Positions 48,974-58,407 of a DNA stretch of 64,000 nt are shown here, piece by piece. The notes under the pieces were generated by a model that saw only the letters and a program-made list of their open reading frames with translations, ran no database searches and was not told the DNA's origin. The DNA comes from Kytococcus schroeteri (GTDB lineage: Bacteria; Actinomycetota; Actinomycetes; Actinomycetales; Dermatophilaceae). A program made the translations under genes and the position numbers. Each line of letters starts with the position of its first letter. Position 1 is the stretch's first letter. The stretch is taken from NCBI RefSeq assembly GCF_002847825.1, contig NZ_PKIZ01000008.1:1-64000 (forward strand), in the 5' to 3' direction.

Positions 48974-50902
48974 CTACCGGGAGGCCCGCAGGTGCTGCAG
49001 CTCCCGCTGCCACCCCTGCAGCCGCAGCCCGATCTCCCGCTGACGCTCCGGCTCGGCGGACCCCAGGCGCTGCAGCTCCCCCATCGCGTCGGCGATGCGA
49101 CGGTTGAGCTCGATGATGCGCAACCGTGCCACGAGCCCCTCGGCGTACCCCGGGGCCGGCTGCCCGTTGACCATGCGCACCGGCAGCCCGGCCACGGCCA
49201 GCTCGCCCACGAGGTCGTGGACGCGCGGGTCGGCGGCATCGCGCACCTGCTGCACCCAGGCGGTGTGCGAGAGGGTCACCGCCCGCTCGATGCCACCGGC
49301 CTGCACCACCGCCGCGTGCACGAGCCCCAGGGCGGGCGCCGTGAACGCCGTGGTCGACAGCGCCGAGTGCTCGGTGCCGGTGATGGCCCCGGGGTACTGC
49401 AGCACCATCTGCAGCATCTGCCGCTCGGCCACGTGGTCCGGGTTGCGCGGGTCCACCGGGGGCAGCGGCGGCGGCCCGGCCGGGGCGGCCTGTTCCGGGG
49501 CGCTCGAGGACTCGGGCCCGGTCTGCACGGGGCGCGTCGCGGCCCGCAGACCGCCGGAGGCGCGCGAGGACCGGGCAGCGGTCACCTCGCGCCCCAGGGA
49601 GTCCACGTCCACCCCGATCCACCCCGAGACGGTGCGCGTGTACTCCGGCTGCAGGGAGCGGTCGCGGATGCCGGCGATGATGGGCGCGGCCACCCGCATC
49701 GCACCCACGCGCCCCTCGGGCGTGTTCAGGTCGTAACGCGCGATGGAGGTGCGCACGGCGAACTCGAACATCGGCACCGCGTCCTCCACCAGCGCGCGCA
49801 CCGCCTGCGATCCGCGCTGCTGGCGCAGGTCGTTGGGGTCCAGCCCGTCGGGGGCCACTGCCACGAAGGACTGGCTGGCCCACGCCTGGTCGGCCTCGAA
49901 GGCCTTCATGGCGGCCTTCTGCCCGGCGGCGTCGCCGTCGAAGGTGAAGACCACCTTGGCCGGGGCCTGGTTCGCCTCGTCGCGCAGGATGCGGCGCAGC
50001 ACCTTGATGTGCTCGGCACCGAAGGCCGTGCCGCAGGTGGCCACGGCCACCTCCACGCCCGAGAGGTGCGCGGCCATCACGTCGGTGTACCCCTCCACCA
50101 CCACGGCGGTGCGCTGCTGGGCCATCGCCTTCTTGGCCAGGTCGAGCCCGTAGAGCACCTGGTTCTTGGTGTAGATCGGCGTCTCGCTGGTGTTGAGGTA
50201 CTTGGCGGCAATGCGGTCGTCCTCGAAGATGCGGCGCGCCCCGAAGCCCACCGTGTCGCCGGTGATGTCGCGGATGGGCCACATGACGCGGCCGCGGAAG
50301 CGGTCGTACATGCCACGGCCACCGCGGCCCACGAGGCCAGCGGTCACGAGCTCGTCGTCGGTGAACCCCCCGGCCCGCAGGTGCTGGTACAGCGCGGTGC
50401 CGCCCCGGGGGGCGAAGCCCACCCCGAAGTGCGCCGCCTCGGTGGACCCGAAGCCCTTGCCCCGCAGGAAGTCCCGGCCCGGGCGGGCGTCCTGGGTGGA
50501 GAGCAGCTGCTGGTGGTAGAACTCCTCGGCCGCCCGGTGGGCCTCCACGAGCCGGGCCCGTCGCCCCAGTCCGCCCTCGCGGCGGGGCCCCCTGCCCTCC
50601 TCGTAGCGCAGCTCCATGCCCAGCCGCCCGGCCAGCCGCTCCACCGCCTCGGCGAAGGAGAGGTGGTCGATCTTCATGACGAACTCGATGACGTCGCCGC
50701 CCTCGCCGCAGCCGAAGCAGTGCCAGTGCCCCACCGCCGGGCGCACCTGGAAGGAGGGGGTCTTCTCGTCGTGGAAGGGGCACAGGCCCTTGAGCGAGCC
50801 CACCCCGGCCACGCGCAGGGTCACGTGCTCGCGCACCACCTCGTCCAGCGCCGTCCGCTCCTTGACGGCCTGGATGTCCTCCGGCTTGATGAGTCCTGCC
50901 AC
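48974..50902 (-). CDS. dnaG: DNA primase
   Basis: Makes RNA primers at the replication fork. The 642-residue protein has the N-terminal zinc finger C41-x2-H44...C62-x2-C65, the catalytic Toprim core (about 270-360; EGYTDVMAA and [10 protein letters not shown] with the metal-binding acidic residues), a Pro/Ala-rich linker (about 470-495) and a C-terminal helicase-interacting domain. The GTG at 50902 follows GGGGAGG at a short distance. It lies 10 bases after dgt on the same strand, a common actinobacterial pair. Confidence 0.93.
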   Translation of the reverse strand: MAGLIKPEDIQAVKERTALDEVVREHVTLRVAGVGSLKGLCPFHDEKTPSFQVRPAVGHWHCFGCGEGGDVIEFVMKIDHLSFAEAVERLAGRLGMELRYEEGRGPRREGGLGRRARLVEAHRAAEEFYHQQLLSTQDARPGRDFLRGKGFGSTEAAHFGVGFAPRGGTALYQHLRAGGFTDDELVTAGLVGRGGRGMYDRFRGRVMWPIRDITGDTVGFGARRIFEDDRIAAKYLNTSETPIYTKNQVLYGLDLAKKAMAQQRTAVVVEGYTDVMAAHLSGVEVAVATCGTAFGAEHIKVLRRILRDEANQAPAKVVFTFDGDAAGQKAAMKAFEADQAWASQSFVAVAPDGLDPNDLRQQRGSQAVRALVEDAVPMFEFAVRTSIARYDLNTPEGRVGAMRVAAPIIAGIRDRSLQPEYTRTVSGWIGVDVDSLGREVTAARSSRASGGLRAATRPVQTGPESSSAPEQAAPAGPPPLPPVDPRNPDHVAERQMLQMVLQYPGAITGTEHSALSTTAFTAPALGLVHAAVVQAGGIERAVTLSHTAWVQQVRDAADPRVHDLVGELAVAGLPVRMVNGQPAPGYAEGLVARLRIIELNRRIADAMGELQRLGSAEPERQREIGLRLQGWQRELQHLRASR

Positions 50903-50912
50903 GTCCCTCCCC

Positions 50913-52238
50913 TCAGTGCCCGTGGTGGGTGCACCAGCGGTGGTGCTCCACCCACGCCCGGCCGTCGGACAGCGAGGCCACCTGGTCCACCACCGCCCGC
51001 CGGGCCGCCGCGTCGTCGCCGGCCTCCTCGGCCACGCGGCGGTCCTCCAGGTACTGCGGGTCCATCCGCTCGGGGTGCCGCTCCCACATCGCCACGAGGG
51101 CCTGCAGGGCCTCACGCTGCCGCTCCATGAGCTCCAGCCGGTGCTCGGTGTTCATCATGTAGGTGTACGCCACCGCCTTGAGCATGGCGATCTCGGCCAC
51201 CACCTCGCTGGGGACGACCAGGTCGGCGTCGAAGCGGGTCAGGGTGGCCTGTGGATGACGCTCACGGGTGGCGTCGGTCACGGACTGGGCGAAGTGCCCG
51301 ATGAGGGTGCTCGTCATGTCCTTGAGCCGCGCCAGCGAGCGCCGGGTGCCGTCGTAGGACTCCGGCACCACGCCCGAGGAGGTGAGCCGCTCCATCGCCC
51401 CCACCAACGCCGATGCGGGCAGGTCCCGGGCGTAGGTGCGCGCGGCGTTGGCGGCCACCGCGGCCACCTCGGCGGGGTCGCGCAGGGCCCGCACGTCCAG
51501 GTGGCCCGAGGTGATGGCGTCCTCCACGTCGTGCACGGAGTAGGCCACGTCGTCGGCCAGGTCCATCACCTGGGCCTCCACGCACCGGCGCCCCTGCTCG
51601 GGCGACCCACGGCGGATCCACGCGAAGACCTCGGCGTCGTCGGCGTAGGCGTTGTACTTGGGGGTGCCCGTCGGCCCCTCGCCCCGCAGCCAGGGGTACT
51701 TCACCACCGCGTCCAGGGTGGCGCGCGTGAGGTTGAGGCCCACGCTGCGTCCGTCGGCGCGGAAGCGCTTGGCCTCCAGCCGAGTGAGCAGCCGCAGCGA
51801 CTGGGCGTTGCCCTCGAAGCCGCCGATGTCGTGCGCCACGTCCGCGAGCGCGTCCTCGCCGTTGTGCCCGAAGGGCGGGTGGCCCAGGTCGTGGGCCAGG
51901 CAGGCGGCGTCGACGACGTCCGGGTTGCAGCCGAGCGAGACGGCCATCTCGCGGCCGATCTGCGCCACCTCGAGGCTGTGGGTGAGACGGTTGCGGACCA
52001 CGTCGTCCATCCCCGACTGCATCACCTGCGTCTTGGCCGAGAGACGTCGCAGGGCCGCCGCGTGGATGATGCGGCCGCGGTCCCGCGCGAAGTCGTCTCG
52101 GTCGGCGCGCTTGCGGGCCGGGTCCTCTGACTCCCAGCGCTCCCGGTCGTGGGCCGAGTAGGCCTCCACGGGGGCCACCCCCGCGGGGGCGTCGGTGCGG
52201 GGCGGGACCCATCGGGAGGCATCGGGCGTCGGCATCAC
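50913..52238 (-). CDS. dgt: deoxyguanosinetriphosphate triphosphohydrolase-like protein
   Basis: HD-domain phosphohydrolase that cleaves dNTPs (dGTPase family), helping set nucleotide pools. The 441-residue protein has the metal site as [11 protein letters not shown] (His about 103), [13 protein letters not shown] (about 133-145) and later [12 protein letters not shown] chose the GTG at 52238, directly ahead of an ATG, because TACCGT (52246-52251) lies exactly 7 bases before it, a leaderless start; the ATG at 52235 is the alternative. Pairs with dnaG. Confidence 0.9.
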   Translation of the reverse strand: MMPTPDASRWVPPRTDAPAGVAPVEAYSAHDRERWESEDPARKRADRDDFARDRGRIIHAAALRRLSAKTQVMQSGMDDVVRNRLTHSLEVAQIGREMAVSLGCNPDVVDAACLAHDLGHPPFGHNGEDALADVAHDIGGFEGNAQSLRLLTRLEAKRFRADGRSVGLNLTRATLDAVVKYPWLRGEGPTGTPKYNAYADDAEVFAWIRRGSPEQGRRCVEAQVMDLADDVAYSVHDVEDAITSGHLDVRALRDPAEVAAVAANAARTYARDLPASALVGAMERLTSSGVVPESYDGTRRSLARLKDMTSTLIGHFAQSVTDATRERHPQATLTRFDADLVVPSEVVAEIAMLKAVAYTYMMNTEHRLELMERQREALQALVAMWERHPERMDPQYLEDRRVAEEAGDDAAARRAVVDQVASLSDGRAWVEHHRWCTHHGH

Positions 52239-52382
52239 CCTGCGAACGGTAGCCGGTGGCCCCGACACCACGTGCTGCGGTGCGCCCCCCGCCCCGCAGG
52301 TCGTCGGAGCTGGGTGCGCCACTCCGTGGGCACACACCGTCGTGCCGCGCCCGGCAGGGCGCCCGCAGCAGAAAGGGGACCC

Positions 52383-52799
52383 ATGTCCACGCCCTACTCC
52401 GACCCGTACCCGCCGAGTCACGGTGGCCCCGCCGGCCAGTCCAGCCCCACCGGCACCGAGCCGGCAGGCGCGCCGAACCCGTTCTCCAAGGAGAGCGGAT
52501 TCTTCTCCGCCCTGACCGACCTGCGCTTCACGAAATTCGTGACGCCCAAGGTCGTGTCGGTGGTCTACGTCCTCATGGCCGTCGCCATCGCCATCGGCCT
52601 GCTCATGTGGACCATCATCGCCTTCGCCACCATGGCCACCGGCGACGGGGAGGCCAGCGCGATCCTGATCGGCCTGGTGATGCTGGTGGCCGGTCCCATC
52701 GTGGCCCTGCTCTACCTGGTGCTGGCTCGTGTGTCCCTGGAGGGCATGGTGGCCGTCATCCGCATCGCCGAGGACGTGGCGGCCATCCGCCGCCGCTGA
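52383..52799 (+). CDS. DUF4282-like membrane protein
   Basis: A 138-residue protein with a Pro/Gly/Ser-rich cytoplasmic N-terminus (about 1-40), the F-F-x-A-L-x-D-x-x-F motif typical of DUF4282, and two membrane helices (about 57-80 and 92-115), ending in a basic R-R-R tail. The function is unknown. ATG preceded by an AAGGGGA ribosome site. It stands alone between divergent dgt and the aldo/keto reductase gene. Confidence 0.78.
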   Translation: MSTPYSDPYPPSHGGPAGQSSPTGTEPAGAPNPFSKESGFFSALTDLRFTKFVTPKVVSVVYVLMAVAIAIGLLMWTIIAFATMATGDGEASAILIGLVMLVAGPIVALLYLVLARVSLEGMVAVIRIAEDVAAIRRR

Positions 52800-52856
52800 G
52801 ACAGCCTGCCGCTGCGCCCTCGCCGGACCCCGGCGGGGGCGCAGTACGTTGGGGCC

Positions 52857-53888
52857 ATGGAGCACCCTCGCCTCGGACACAGCGGCCTGCGCGTCTCGCG
52901 CCTCATCTACGGCAACTGGCTCACCCACGCCTCCCAGGTGGAGGCCGAGCGGGCCGAGGCCTGCGTGCGAGCCGCGCTGGACGCCGGCATCACGACCTTC
53001 GACACCGCCGACACCTACGCCAACACCGAGGCAGAGAAGGTGCTCGGCAAGGCCCTGGCGGGCGAGCGGCGCGAGGGCCTGGTGATCGCCACCAAGGTGT
53101 TCTGGCCCACCCGCCCCGACGGTGCCCCGCAGGACCAGGCCGGCCCCAACGACCACGGCCTGTCGCGCAAGCACGTGACGGAGTCCCTCCACGCCTCGCT
53201 GCGCCGGCTGGGCACCGACTACGTGGACCTCTACCAGTGCCACCGCTTCGACCACGACACCCCGCTGGAGGAGACGATGGAGGCCCTGGCCGACCTCGTG
53301 CACGCCGGCAAGGTGCACTACGTGGGAGCCAGCGAGTGGACCGCAGACCAGCTGCGCCGCGGCCACGCCCTGGCCCGCGAGCTGCGCATCCCGTTCGTCT
53401 CCAACCAGCCCCAGTACAACCTCCTGTGGCGCGTCATCGAGCCCGAGGTGGTGCCCACCTGCGCCGCGCTGGGGATCGGACAGGTGGTGTGGTCGCCCTT
53501 GGCCCAGGGCGTGCTCACCGGCAAGTACGCACCGGGACAGCCGCTGCCGGAGGGCAGCCGCGCCACGGACGCCGCCGGCGGCGCCGCGATGATGAAGCAC
53601 CTGCTCAAGGACGAGCTCCTGGCGACGGTGGCCCGCCTCGCGGAGCTGGCGGACCAGGCCGGCGTGCCCCTGCACCACCTCGCCCTGAAGTGGGTGGTGG
53701 AGCAGCCCACCATCACCGCGGCGATCATCGGCGCCTCGCGGCCCGAGCAGGTGGCCGACAACGTGCGCGCGCTCGCGGTGGAGCTCGACCCCGCCCTCGT
53801 GGCGCAGGTCGACGAGGTGCTCGGCGACTCCGTGAAGCGCGACCCGTCGCTGACCCGCTCGCCCCACCGCATCGCGGAGTTCGGCTGA
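52857..53888 (+). CDS. aldo/keto reductase
   Basis: A 343-residue NADPH-dependent oxidoreductase of the AKR superfamily, resembling the potassium-channel-beta (AKR6) group. The catalytic tetrad is visible: Asp and Tyr in FDTADTYA (about 43-50), Lys in ATKVFW (about 80) and His in YQCHRFD (about 127). The cofactor pocket IIGASRPEQ-x-x-DN lies near 298-309. TACGTT (52845-52850) is 6 bases before the ATG, a leaderless start. The stop shares a base with the next ATG (TGATG). Confidence 0.9.
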   Translation: MEHPRLGHSGLRVSRLIYGNWLTHASQVEAERAEACVRAALDAGITTFDTADTYANTEAEKVLGKALAGERREGLVIATKVFWPTRPDGAPQDQAGPNDHGLSRKHVTESLHASLRRLGTDYVDLYQCHRFDHDTPLEETMEALADLVHAGKVHYVGASEWTADQLRRGHALARELRIPFVSNQPQYNLLWRVIEPEVVPTCAALGIGQVVWSPLAQGVLTGKYAPGQPLPEGSRATDAAGGAAMMKHLLKDELLATVARLAELADQAGVPLHHLALKWVVEQPTITAAIIGASRPEQVADNVRALAVELDPALVAQVDEVLGDSVKRDPSLTRSPHRIAEFG

Positions 53889-54817
53889 TGCCGGGCGAGC
53901 CCACCGCCACCGGCCCGCTCCTGACCGCCGGCGAGCTGGCCACCCGCCTGCAGACCACCGCCCAGCACTCCGGTGCGGTGCCGGTGCTCCTCGACGTGCG
54001 CTGGGACCTCGGCGGCGGCGCGGATCCCGACGGCTTCGCAGCTGCCCACGTGCCGGGCGCCTTCTTCTGCGACCTCGAGGCCGTGCTCAGCGGCCCCGGC
54101 GCCCCGGACGGCACCGACGGCCGGCACCCGATCCCCCACCCGGGCGACGTGCGCACCTGGTTGCGCGCCCACCGCATCACGCCGGGCGACCCCGTGGTGG
54201 TGATGGACGGGGGCCACGGCGCCGGGGCCGCCCGCGGGTGGTGGGTGCTCCGCGATGCGGGGCAGCAGGACGTGCGCGTGCTCGACGGGGGCCTGCGGGC
54301 CTGGCGGGCGGCGGGTCTGCCGCTCGAGCAGGGGCCGGCCGCCGCCCCCGTCGCGACCGACGACCTGCCGGCACCCTCCGCGGAGTTCCGGGAGGCCCCC
54401 GGTGCCCTGCCCCGCGCCACCGCACCCCAGCTGCGCGGCGGCCTGCCCGCGGGCACGGCCGGTCTGGACGCCCGGCCGGCCGCCCGCTACCGCGGCGAGG
54501 AGCTCGGCCCCGACCCAGTGGGCGGCCACCTACCGGGCTTCCGCAGCCTGCCCGTCGCCGACCTCTACTCCGACGGCGTGCTGCGCGACCCCGAGGAGGT
54601 CCGCGCCCGGCTGGCCGATGCCGGCGTCGACGCCACGACGCCCGTGGTGGTCTCGTGCGGCTCGGGCATCACCGCCTGCCAGGTGGCGCTGGCCCACCAG
54701 CAGGTGTTCCCCGGGGCTCCGGAACCCGTGCTCTACCCGCCGTCGTTCAGCGGCTGGCTCGCTGGCGGGCACCCGCTGGCCACCGGCGCCGAGCCGGGCA
54801 CGATGCCGCCGGCCTGA
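53888..54817 (+). CDS. thiosulfate/3-mercaptopyruvate sulfurtransferase
   Basis: A 309-residue protein with two rhodanese domains (about 15-140 and 170-300). Only the second has the catalytic cysteine, Cys257 in SCGSGITAC, the loop form of mercaptopyruvate/thiosulfate sulfurtransferases. The first domain, with WDLGGGADPDGFAAAHVPGA, is the usual inactive half. Translationally coupled to the aldo/keto reductase by a one-base overlap; no shared pathway is evident. Confidence 0.9.
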   Translation: MPGEPTATGPLLTAGELATRLQTTAQHSGAVPVLLDVRWDLGGGADPDGFAAAHVPGAFFCDLEAVLSGPGAPDGTDGRHPIPHPGDVRTWLRAHRITPGDPVVVMDGGHGAGAARGWWVLRDAGQQDVRVLDGGLRAWRAAGLPLEQGPAAAPVATDDLPAPSAEFREAPGALPRATAPQLRGGLPAGTAGLDARPAARYRGEELGPDPVGGHLPGFRSLPVADLYSDGVLRDPEEVRARLADAGVDATTPVVVSCGSGITACQVALAHQQVFPGAPEPVLYPPSFSGWLAGGHPLATGAEPGTMPPA

Positions 54818-54826
54818 GCCGGGGCC

Positions 54827-56083
54827 TCAGCCGCCGTCGACCGACAGCTCGGCGGCCCGCATCCGGGCGGCCCACTCGTCGCTCAGCTCGCGGCTGGCCA
54901 GCCAGTTCTCCGGCAGGGCCACCTGACGCTCCGAGCCCTTGCGCCCGCGCGGCCCATCGGCGGCCTCGGCCGGCCACACCTGGTCGAGGTCGAGGGTGTC
55001 GATGAGCGCGTCCAGGTCGGCCAGCGAGTTCACCAGCCCCAGCTGCGAGCGCAGCTGGCCGCCCACCCGGAAGCCCTTGAGGTACCAGGTGATGTGCTTG
55101 CGGATGTCCCGGCAGGCGTGGTTCTCGTCCTCGTGGAAGTCCGCGAGGTACTCCGCGTGCCGGCGCAGGGTGGCGGTCACCTCGCGCAGGTCCGGGGTGA
55201 CGCGGGCGTCGGACCCGGCGAAGGCCGCGGCGAGGTCGGTGAACAGCCACGGCCGCCCCAGACAGCCGCGGCCCACCACCACGCCGTCGCAGCCGGTCTG
55301 CTCCACCATCCGCAAAGCGTCCTCGGCCGACCAGATGTCGCCGTTGCCCAGCACCGGGATGGTGGTGACCTCCTGCTTGAGGCGGGCGATCTCCTCCCAC
55401 CGCGCCTGCCCCGAGTAGGCCTGGCTGGCGGTGCGGGCATGGAGCGCGACGGCGGCGGCGCCCATGTCCTCGGCGATGCGGCCGGCCTCCAGGTGGGTGT
55501 GGTGGTCCTCGTCGATGCCGATACGCATCTTCACCGTCACCGGGATGCCGGCCTTCTCGGCCTCCTGGACCGCCGAGCGCACGATGTCGCGGAACAGTGT
55601 GCTCTTCCACGGGATGGCCGCGCCGCCGCCCTTGCGGGTCACCTTGGGCACGGGGCACCCGAAGTTCATATCGATGTGGTCGGCCCGGTCGTGCTCCACG
55701 ATGTCGCGGGCCGCGGCGCGCACCGTGGCCGGGTCCACGCCGTACAGCTGGATGGAGCGGGGGTCCTCCGCGGCGTCGAACTCCACGAGCTTCATGGTCA
55801 CCGGGGTCCGCTCCACGAGCGCGCGGGTGGTGATCATCTCGGACACGTAGAGGCTCGAGGCACCGCTCGCGCCCCCGGCCGCCAGTCCCTCCGTGCCGTA
55901 CTCGCGGCACAGGCGCCGGAACGCGCGGTTGGTGATGCCCGCCATCGGGGCCAGGACCACCGGGGAGTCGATGGTGAGCCGCCCGATGCGCAGCGGGGGC
56001 AGCACGGGCGTGCCCGGTGAGGCGGCGCCGGAGGGCACGTCGGGCAGAGCGGAGGGCGAGGCGGTGGCGGGGGTGCTGGTCAT
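54827..56083 (-). CDS. dusB: tRNA-dihydrouridine synthase (DusB-like)
   Basis: FMN enzyme that reduces uridines in the tRNA D-loop. The 418-residue protein shows the FMN-binding APMAGITNRAFRR (about 45-57), the catalytic cysteine in MNFGCP (about 142-147) followed by KVTRKGGGAA, and G-R-G-C-LG-RPW (about 263). A C-terminal helical domain (about 290-370) follows. The ATG overlaps the lysG stop by four bases (ATGA), so it probably reads from the lysG promoter. Convergent with the sulfurtransferase gene, 9 bases apart. Confidence 0.92.
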   Translation of the reverse strand: MTSTPATASPSALPDVPSGAASPGTPVLPPLRIGRLTIDSPVVLAPMAGITNRAFRRLCREYGTEGLAAGGASGASSLYVSEMITTRALVERTPVTMKLVEFDAAEDPRSIQLYGVDPATVRAAARDIVEHDRADHIDMNFGCPVPKVTRKGGGAAIPWKSTLFRDIVRSAVQEAEKAGIPVTVKMRIGIDEDHHTHLEAGRIAEDMGAAAVALHARTASQAYSGQARWEEIARLKQEVTTIPVLGNGDIWSAEDALRMVEQTGCDGVVVGRGCLGRPWLFTDLAAAFAGSDARVTPDLREVTATLRRHAEYLADFHEDENHACRDIRKHITWYLKGFRVGGQLRSQLGLVNSLADLDALIDTLDLDQVWPAEAADGPRGRKGSERQVALPENWLASRELSDEWAARMRAAELSVDGG

Positions 56084-57021
56084 GACAGCCGATCATTCTC
56101 CCAGACCGCCGCCGGGCGGACGACCTCCCGCGCGACGGCCGCCAACCGCTCCCCCAGCAGGTCCAGCACGGCCGACTCGATGCGGGGCCGGTGCCACACC
56201 AGGGGCACATCGCGGTAGCCCGGCGCGATGCGCACCAGCTCCCCGGACTCGATCTGGTCGTGCATCCGCCCCTCGGGGACCAGCCCCCAGCCCAGACCCA
56301 GCAGCACCGCCTCCTCGAACTCGCGGTTGGCCGGTACGAAGGTGGTGGGCGGCCGCAGGTCGGTCTCCAGCAGGCGTGCCAGGTAGGCGTACTGCAGCAG
56401 GTCCTTGCGGTCGAAGGCGATGACGGGCGCCACCGCCATCGCCTCGGCGGTGGGCCCCTCGGGCAGGTGGCGCTCCACGTACCCCGGGGTGGCCAGCGGC
56501 AGGTAGCGGATGGTGCCCAGCGGCACCGCGGTGTGGCCCTGCACCGGGGTGGGGTCGGAACTCAGTGCGGCCACGACCCGACCCTGCCGCAGCAGGTCCA
56601 CCGAGTGGGCGTCGTCCTCGCGGAAGAGCTCGAAGCTCACCGGCACCTCGCGTTCCACCTGGGCCATGGCCGGCAGCAGCACGAGGGCCAGGGCGTCCGC
56701 GCCGGTCGCGAGCGGTACCGAGAGCCGGGTGCGCGGGTGGGCCTCGGAGTCCAGGTGGTGCGAGGCCGTGAGCCGGGCCACCGCCTCGTCTCGCAGCAGC
56801 GACCACTGCAGCGCCAGGGCGAGCAGCACCTCGCCGTCGGGGGTGGGCCGCACCGGCTTGGTGCGGCTCACGAGCACGGCGCCCACCGCCTTCTCCAGGG
56901 CGCGCATCCGCTGGGACACCGCCGAGGGCGTGATGCTCAGCGCCTTGGCGGCCCGCTCGAAGGTCCCCTCGCGCACCGTCGCGCGCAGCGTCGTCAGTCC
57001 CACCGGGTCGAGCACGTCCAT
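56080..57021 (-). CDS. lysG: LysR-type regulator LysG/ArgP
   Basis: A 313-residue LysR-family regulator of the ArgP/IciA/LysG group, which senses lysine and arginine and switches on export. The winged helix (about 1-65, with FERAAKALSITPSAVSQRM) is typical, followed by the effector domain (about 95-295). Divergent from lysE, the standard LysG/LysE pair. TAAGAT (57029-57034) is exactly 7 bases before the ATG, a leaderless start. Confidence 0.9.
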   Translation of the reverse strand: MDVLDPVGLTTLRATVREGTFERAAKALSITPSAVSQRMRALEKAVGAVLVSRTKPVRPTPDGEVLLALALQWSLLRDEAVARLTASHHLDSEAHPRTRLSVPLATGADALALVLLPAMAQVEREVPVSFELFREDDAHSVDLLRQGRVVAALSSDPTPVQGHTAVPLGTIRYLPLATPGYVERHLPEGPTAEAMAVAPVIAFDRKDLLQYAYLARLLETDLRPPTTFVPANREFEEAVLLGLGWGLVPEGRMHDQIESGELVRIAPGYRDVPLVWHRPRIESAVLDLLGERLAAVAREVVRPAAVWENDRLS

Positions 57022-57049
57022 GAAGCAGATCTTAGGGTCGCTCAGGGAT

Positions 57050-57065
57050 CATCAAGATTCTGATG
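57050..57065. promoter_or_regulatory. candidate LysG operator in the lysG-lysE intergenic region
   Basis: CATCA-AGATTC-TGATG, a 5-bp inverted repeat with an AT-richer centre, lies between the two divergent -10 elements (57029-57034 for lysG, 57089-57094 for lysE). Position and shape (T-N-A-type dyad) fit a LysR-family site. Inferred. Confidence 0.55.
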
Positions 57066-57100
57066 CCTGCGCCGGGCGCGGTCGTTCCTACCCTGCAGCC

Positions 57101-57706
57101 ATGGAGAACGTGAGCATCGTCGCCTCGGGCCTCGTGACCGGCATCGGCCTCATCGCCGCGGTCGGCGCGCAGGGCGCCTACCTACTGCGCCGCGGCCTGA
57201 TGCGCGAGCACGTGACCGCACTGGTGGTCTTCTGCGCCCTCTCGGACATCGTCATCATCGGCGCCAGCGTGCTGGGCATCGGCGCCGTCATCGAGCAGTT
57301 CCCCGCGGCGCTGGGCGTGGTGCGCTGGGTCGGGGCGGCCTTCCTCGTGGCCTTCGCGCTGGCCTGCTTCCGACGGGCCGCGCGCCCCTCCCCGATGGTG
57401 GGATCCGGTGGCAGCTCGGTGGGCCTGCGCCGCGCCCTGGCCACCATGGCCGCGTTCACCTGGCTCAACCCGCACCTGTGGCTGGACACCGTGCTGCTGG
57501 GAACGCTGGCCAACGGGTACGGCGCCGACGGGCGGTGGTTCTACTACGCCGGGCTGTGCACCGCCTCGGTCGTGTGGTTCACCGCGGTGGGCTACGGCAG
57601 CGCGCGCCTGGCGCCGGTGTTCGCCCGCCCCCGCTCCTGGCAGGTGCTCGACACCGTGGTCGGCACCCTGATGCTCGTGCTGGGGACCGGCCTGGTGCTC
57701 CAGTGA
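57101..57706 (+). CDS. lysE: LysE-type basic amino acid exporter, first copy
   Basis: A 201-residue RhtB/LysE-superfamily exporter with six hydrophobic segments and the GIGLIAAVGAQGAYLLRRGL signature near 13-32 and the NPHLWLD motif (about 125). In Corynebacterium LysE exports lysine and arginine under LysG control, as the divergent lysG suggests here. TACCCT (57089-57094) lies 6 bases before the ATG. The stop overlaps the second copy's GTG (GTGA). Confidence 0.9.
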   Translation: MENVSIVASGLVTGIGLIAAVGAQGAYLLRRGLMREHVTALVVFCALSDIVIIGASVLGIGAVIEQFPAALGVVRWVGAAFLVAFALACFRRAARPSPMVGSGGSSVGLRRALATMAAFTWLNPHLWLDTVLLGTLANGYGADGRWFYYAGLCTASVVWFTAVGYGSARLAPVFARPRSWQVLDTVVGTLMLVLGTGLVLQ

Positions 57707-58308
57707 TCGGCCTGGTCGCCTCCGGGTTCGCCACCGGCATCGGGCTCATCGCGGCGGTGGGCGCGCAGAACGCCTACCTGCTGCGCCGCGGCCTGCGCCG
57801 GGAGCACGTGCCGGCGCTCGTGGCCCTGTGCGCCGCCTCCGACATCGTGCTCATCGGCGCCGCCGTGCTGGGCGTCGGCGTGGTGCTCACCTGGTGGCCG
57901 CCGCTGCTGGAGCTGGTCCGCTGGGGCGGCGCGGCGTTCCTCGTGATCTACGGCCTGTCCTGCCTGCGGCGCGCGTGGAAGGGCGGCGAGTCCCTCGAGG
58001 CCGGGGCATCCGGCCCGTCGGTCAGCGTGCGCCGTGCGATGCTCACCATGGCCGGGTTCACCTGGCTCAACCCGCACCTGTACCTGGACATCACCATCCT
58101 GGGCGGCCTGGCCAACGGCCACGGGCAGACCGGCCGGTGGTGGTACTACCTCGGTCTGGTCACGGCCAGCGCCACCTGGTTCAGCCTCCTCGGCTTCGGG
58201 TCCGCGCGCCTGGCCCCGGTGTTCTCCCGCCCGCGGTCCTGGCAGGTGCTGGACACCCTCATCGGCGTGACGATGCTGGTCCTGGCCGCCGGCCTGGCGC
58301 TCCGCTGA
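57703..58308 (+). CDS. LysE-type exporter, second copy
   Basis: A second LysE-family protein of exactly the same length, 201 residues, and plainly homologous to the first from the GIGLIAAVGAQNAYLLRRGL motif through the SARLAPVFSRPRSWQVLDT end. The copies differ most in the loop after the third helix (about 90-105). A tandem duplication is the simplest reading, though the copies have diverged enough to transport different substrates or form a heteromer. Translation is coupled to the first copy by GTGA. Confidence 0.88.
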   Translation: MIGLVASGFATGIGLIAAVGAQNAYLLRRGLRREHVPALVALCAASDIVLIGAAVLGVGVVLTWWPPLLELVRWGGAAFLVIYGLSCLRRAWKGGESLEAGASGPSVSVRRAMLTMAGFTWLNPHLYLDITILGGLANGHGQTGRWWYYLGLVTASATWFSLLGFGSARLAPVFSRPRSWQVLDTLIGVTMLVLAAGLALR

Positions 58309-58353
58309 GGCGAGGCCGGGGCACAGGCCGCCCGCCCCACCTCGCCCCCAACG

Positions 58354-58393
58354 CCCGCGGGCCCGCCCACCCAGTGGTGGACGAGCCCGCGGG
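58354..58393. terminator. bidirectional terminator between lysE copies and glyS
   Basis: An interrupted GC-rich stem: CCCGCGGG at 58354-58361 with the same palindromic octamer at 58386-58393, and an inner CCACC/GGTGG stem. It lies between convergent genes. Confidence 0.75.
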
Positions 58394-58407
58394 TCGTGGT
58401 GCTGGCC

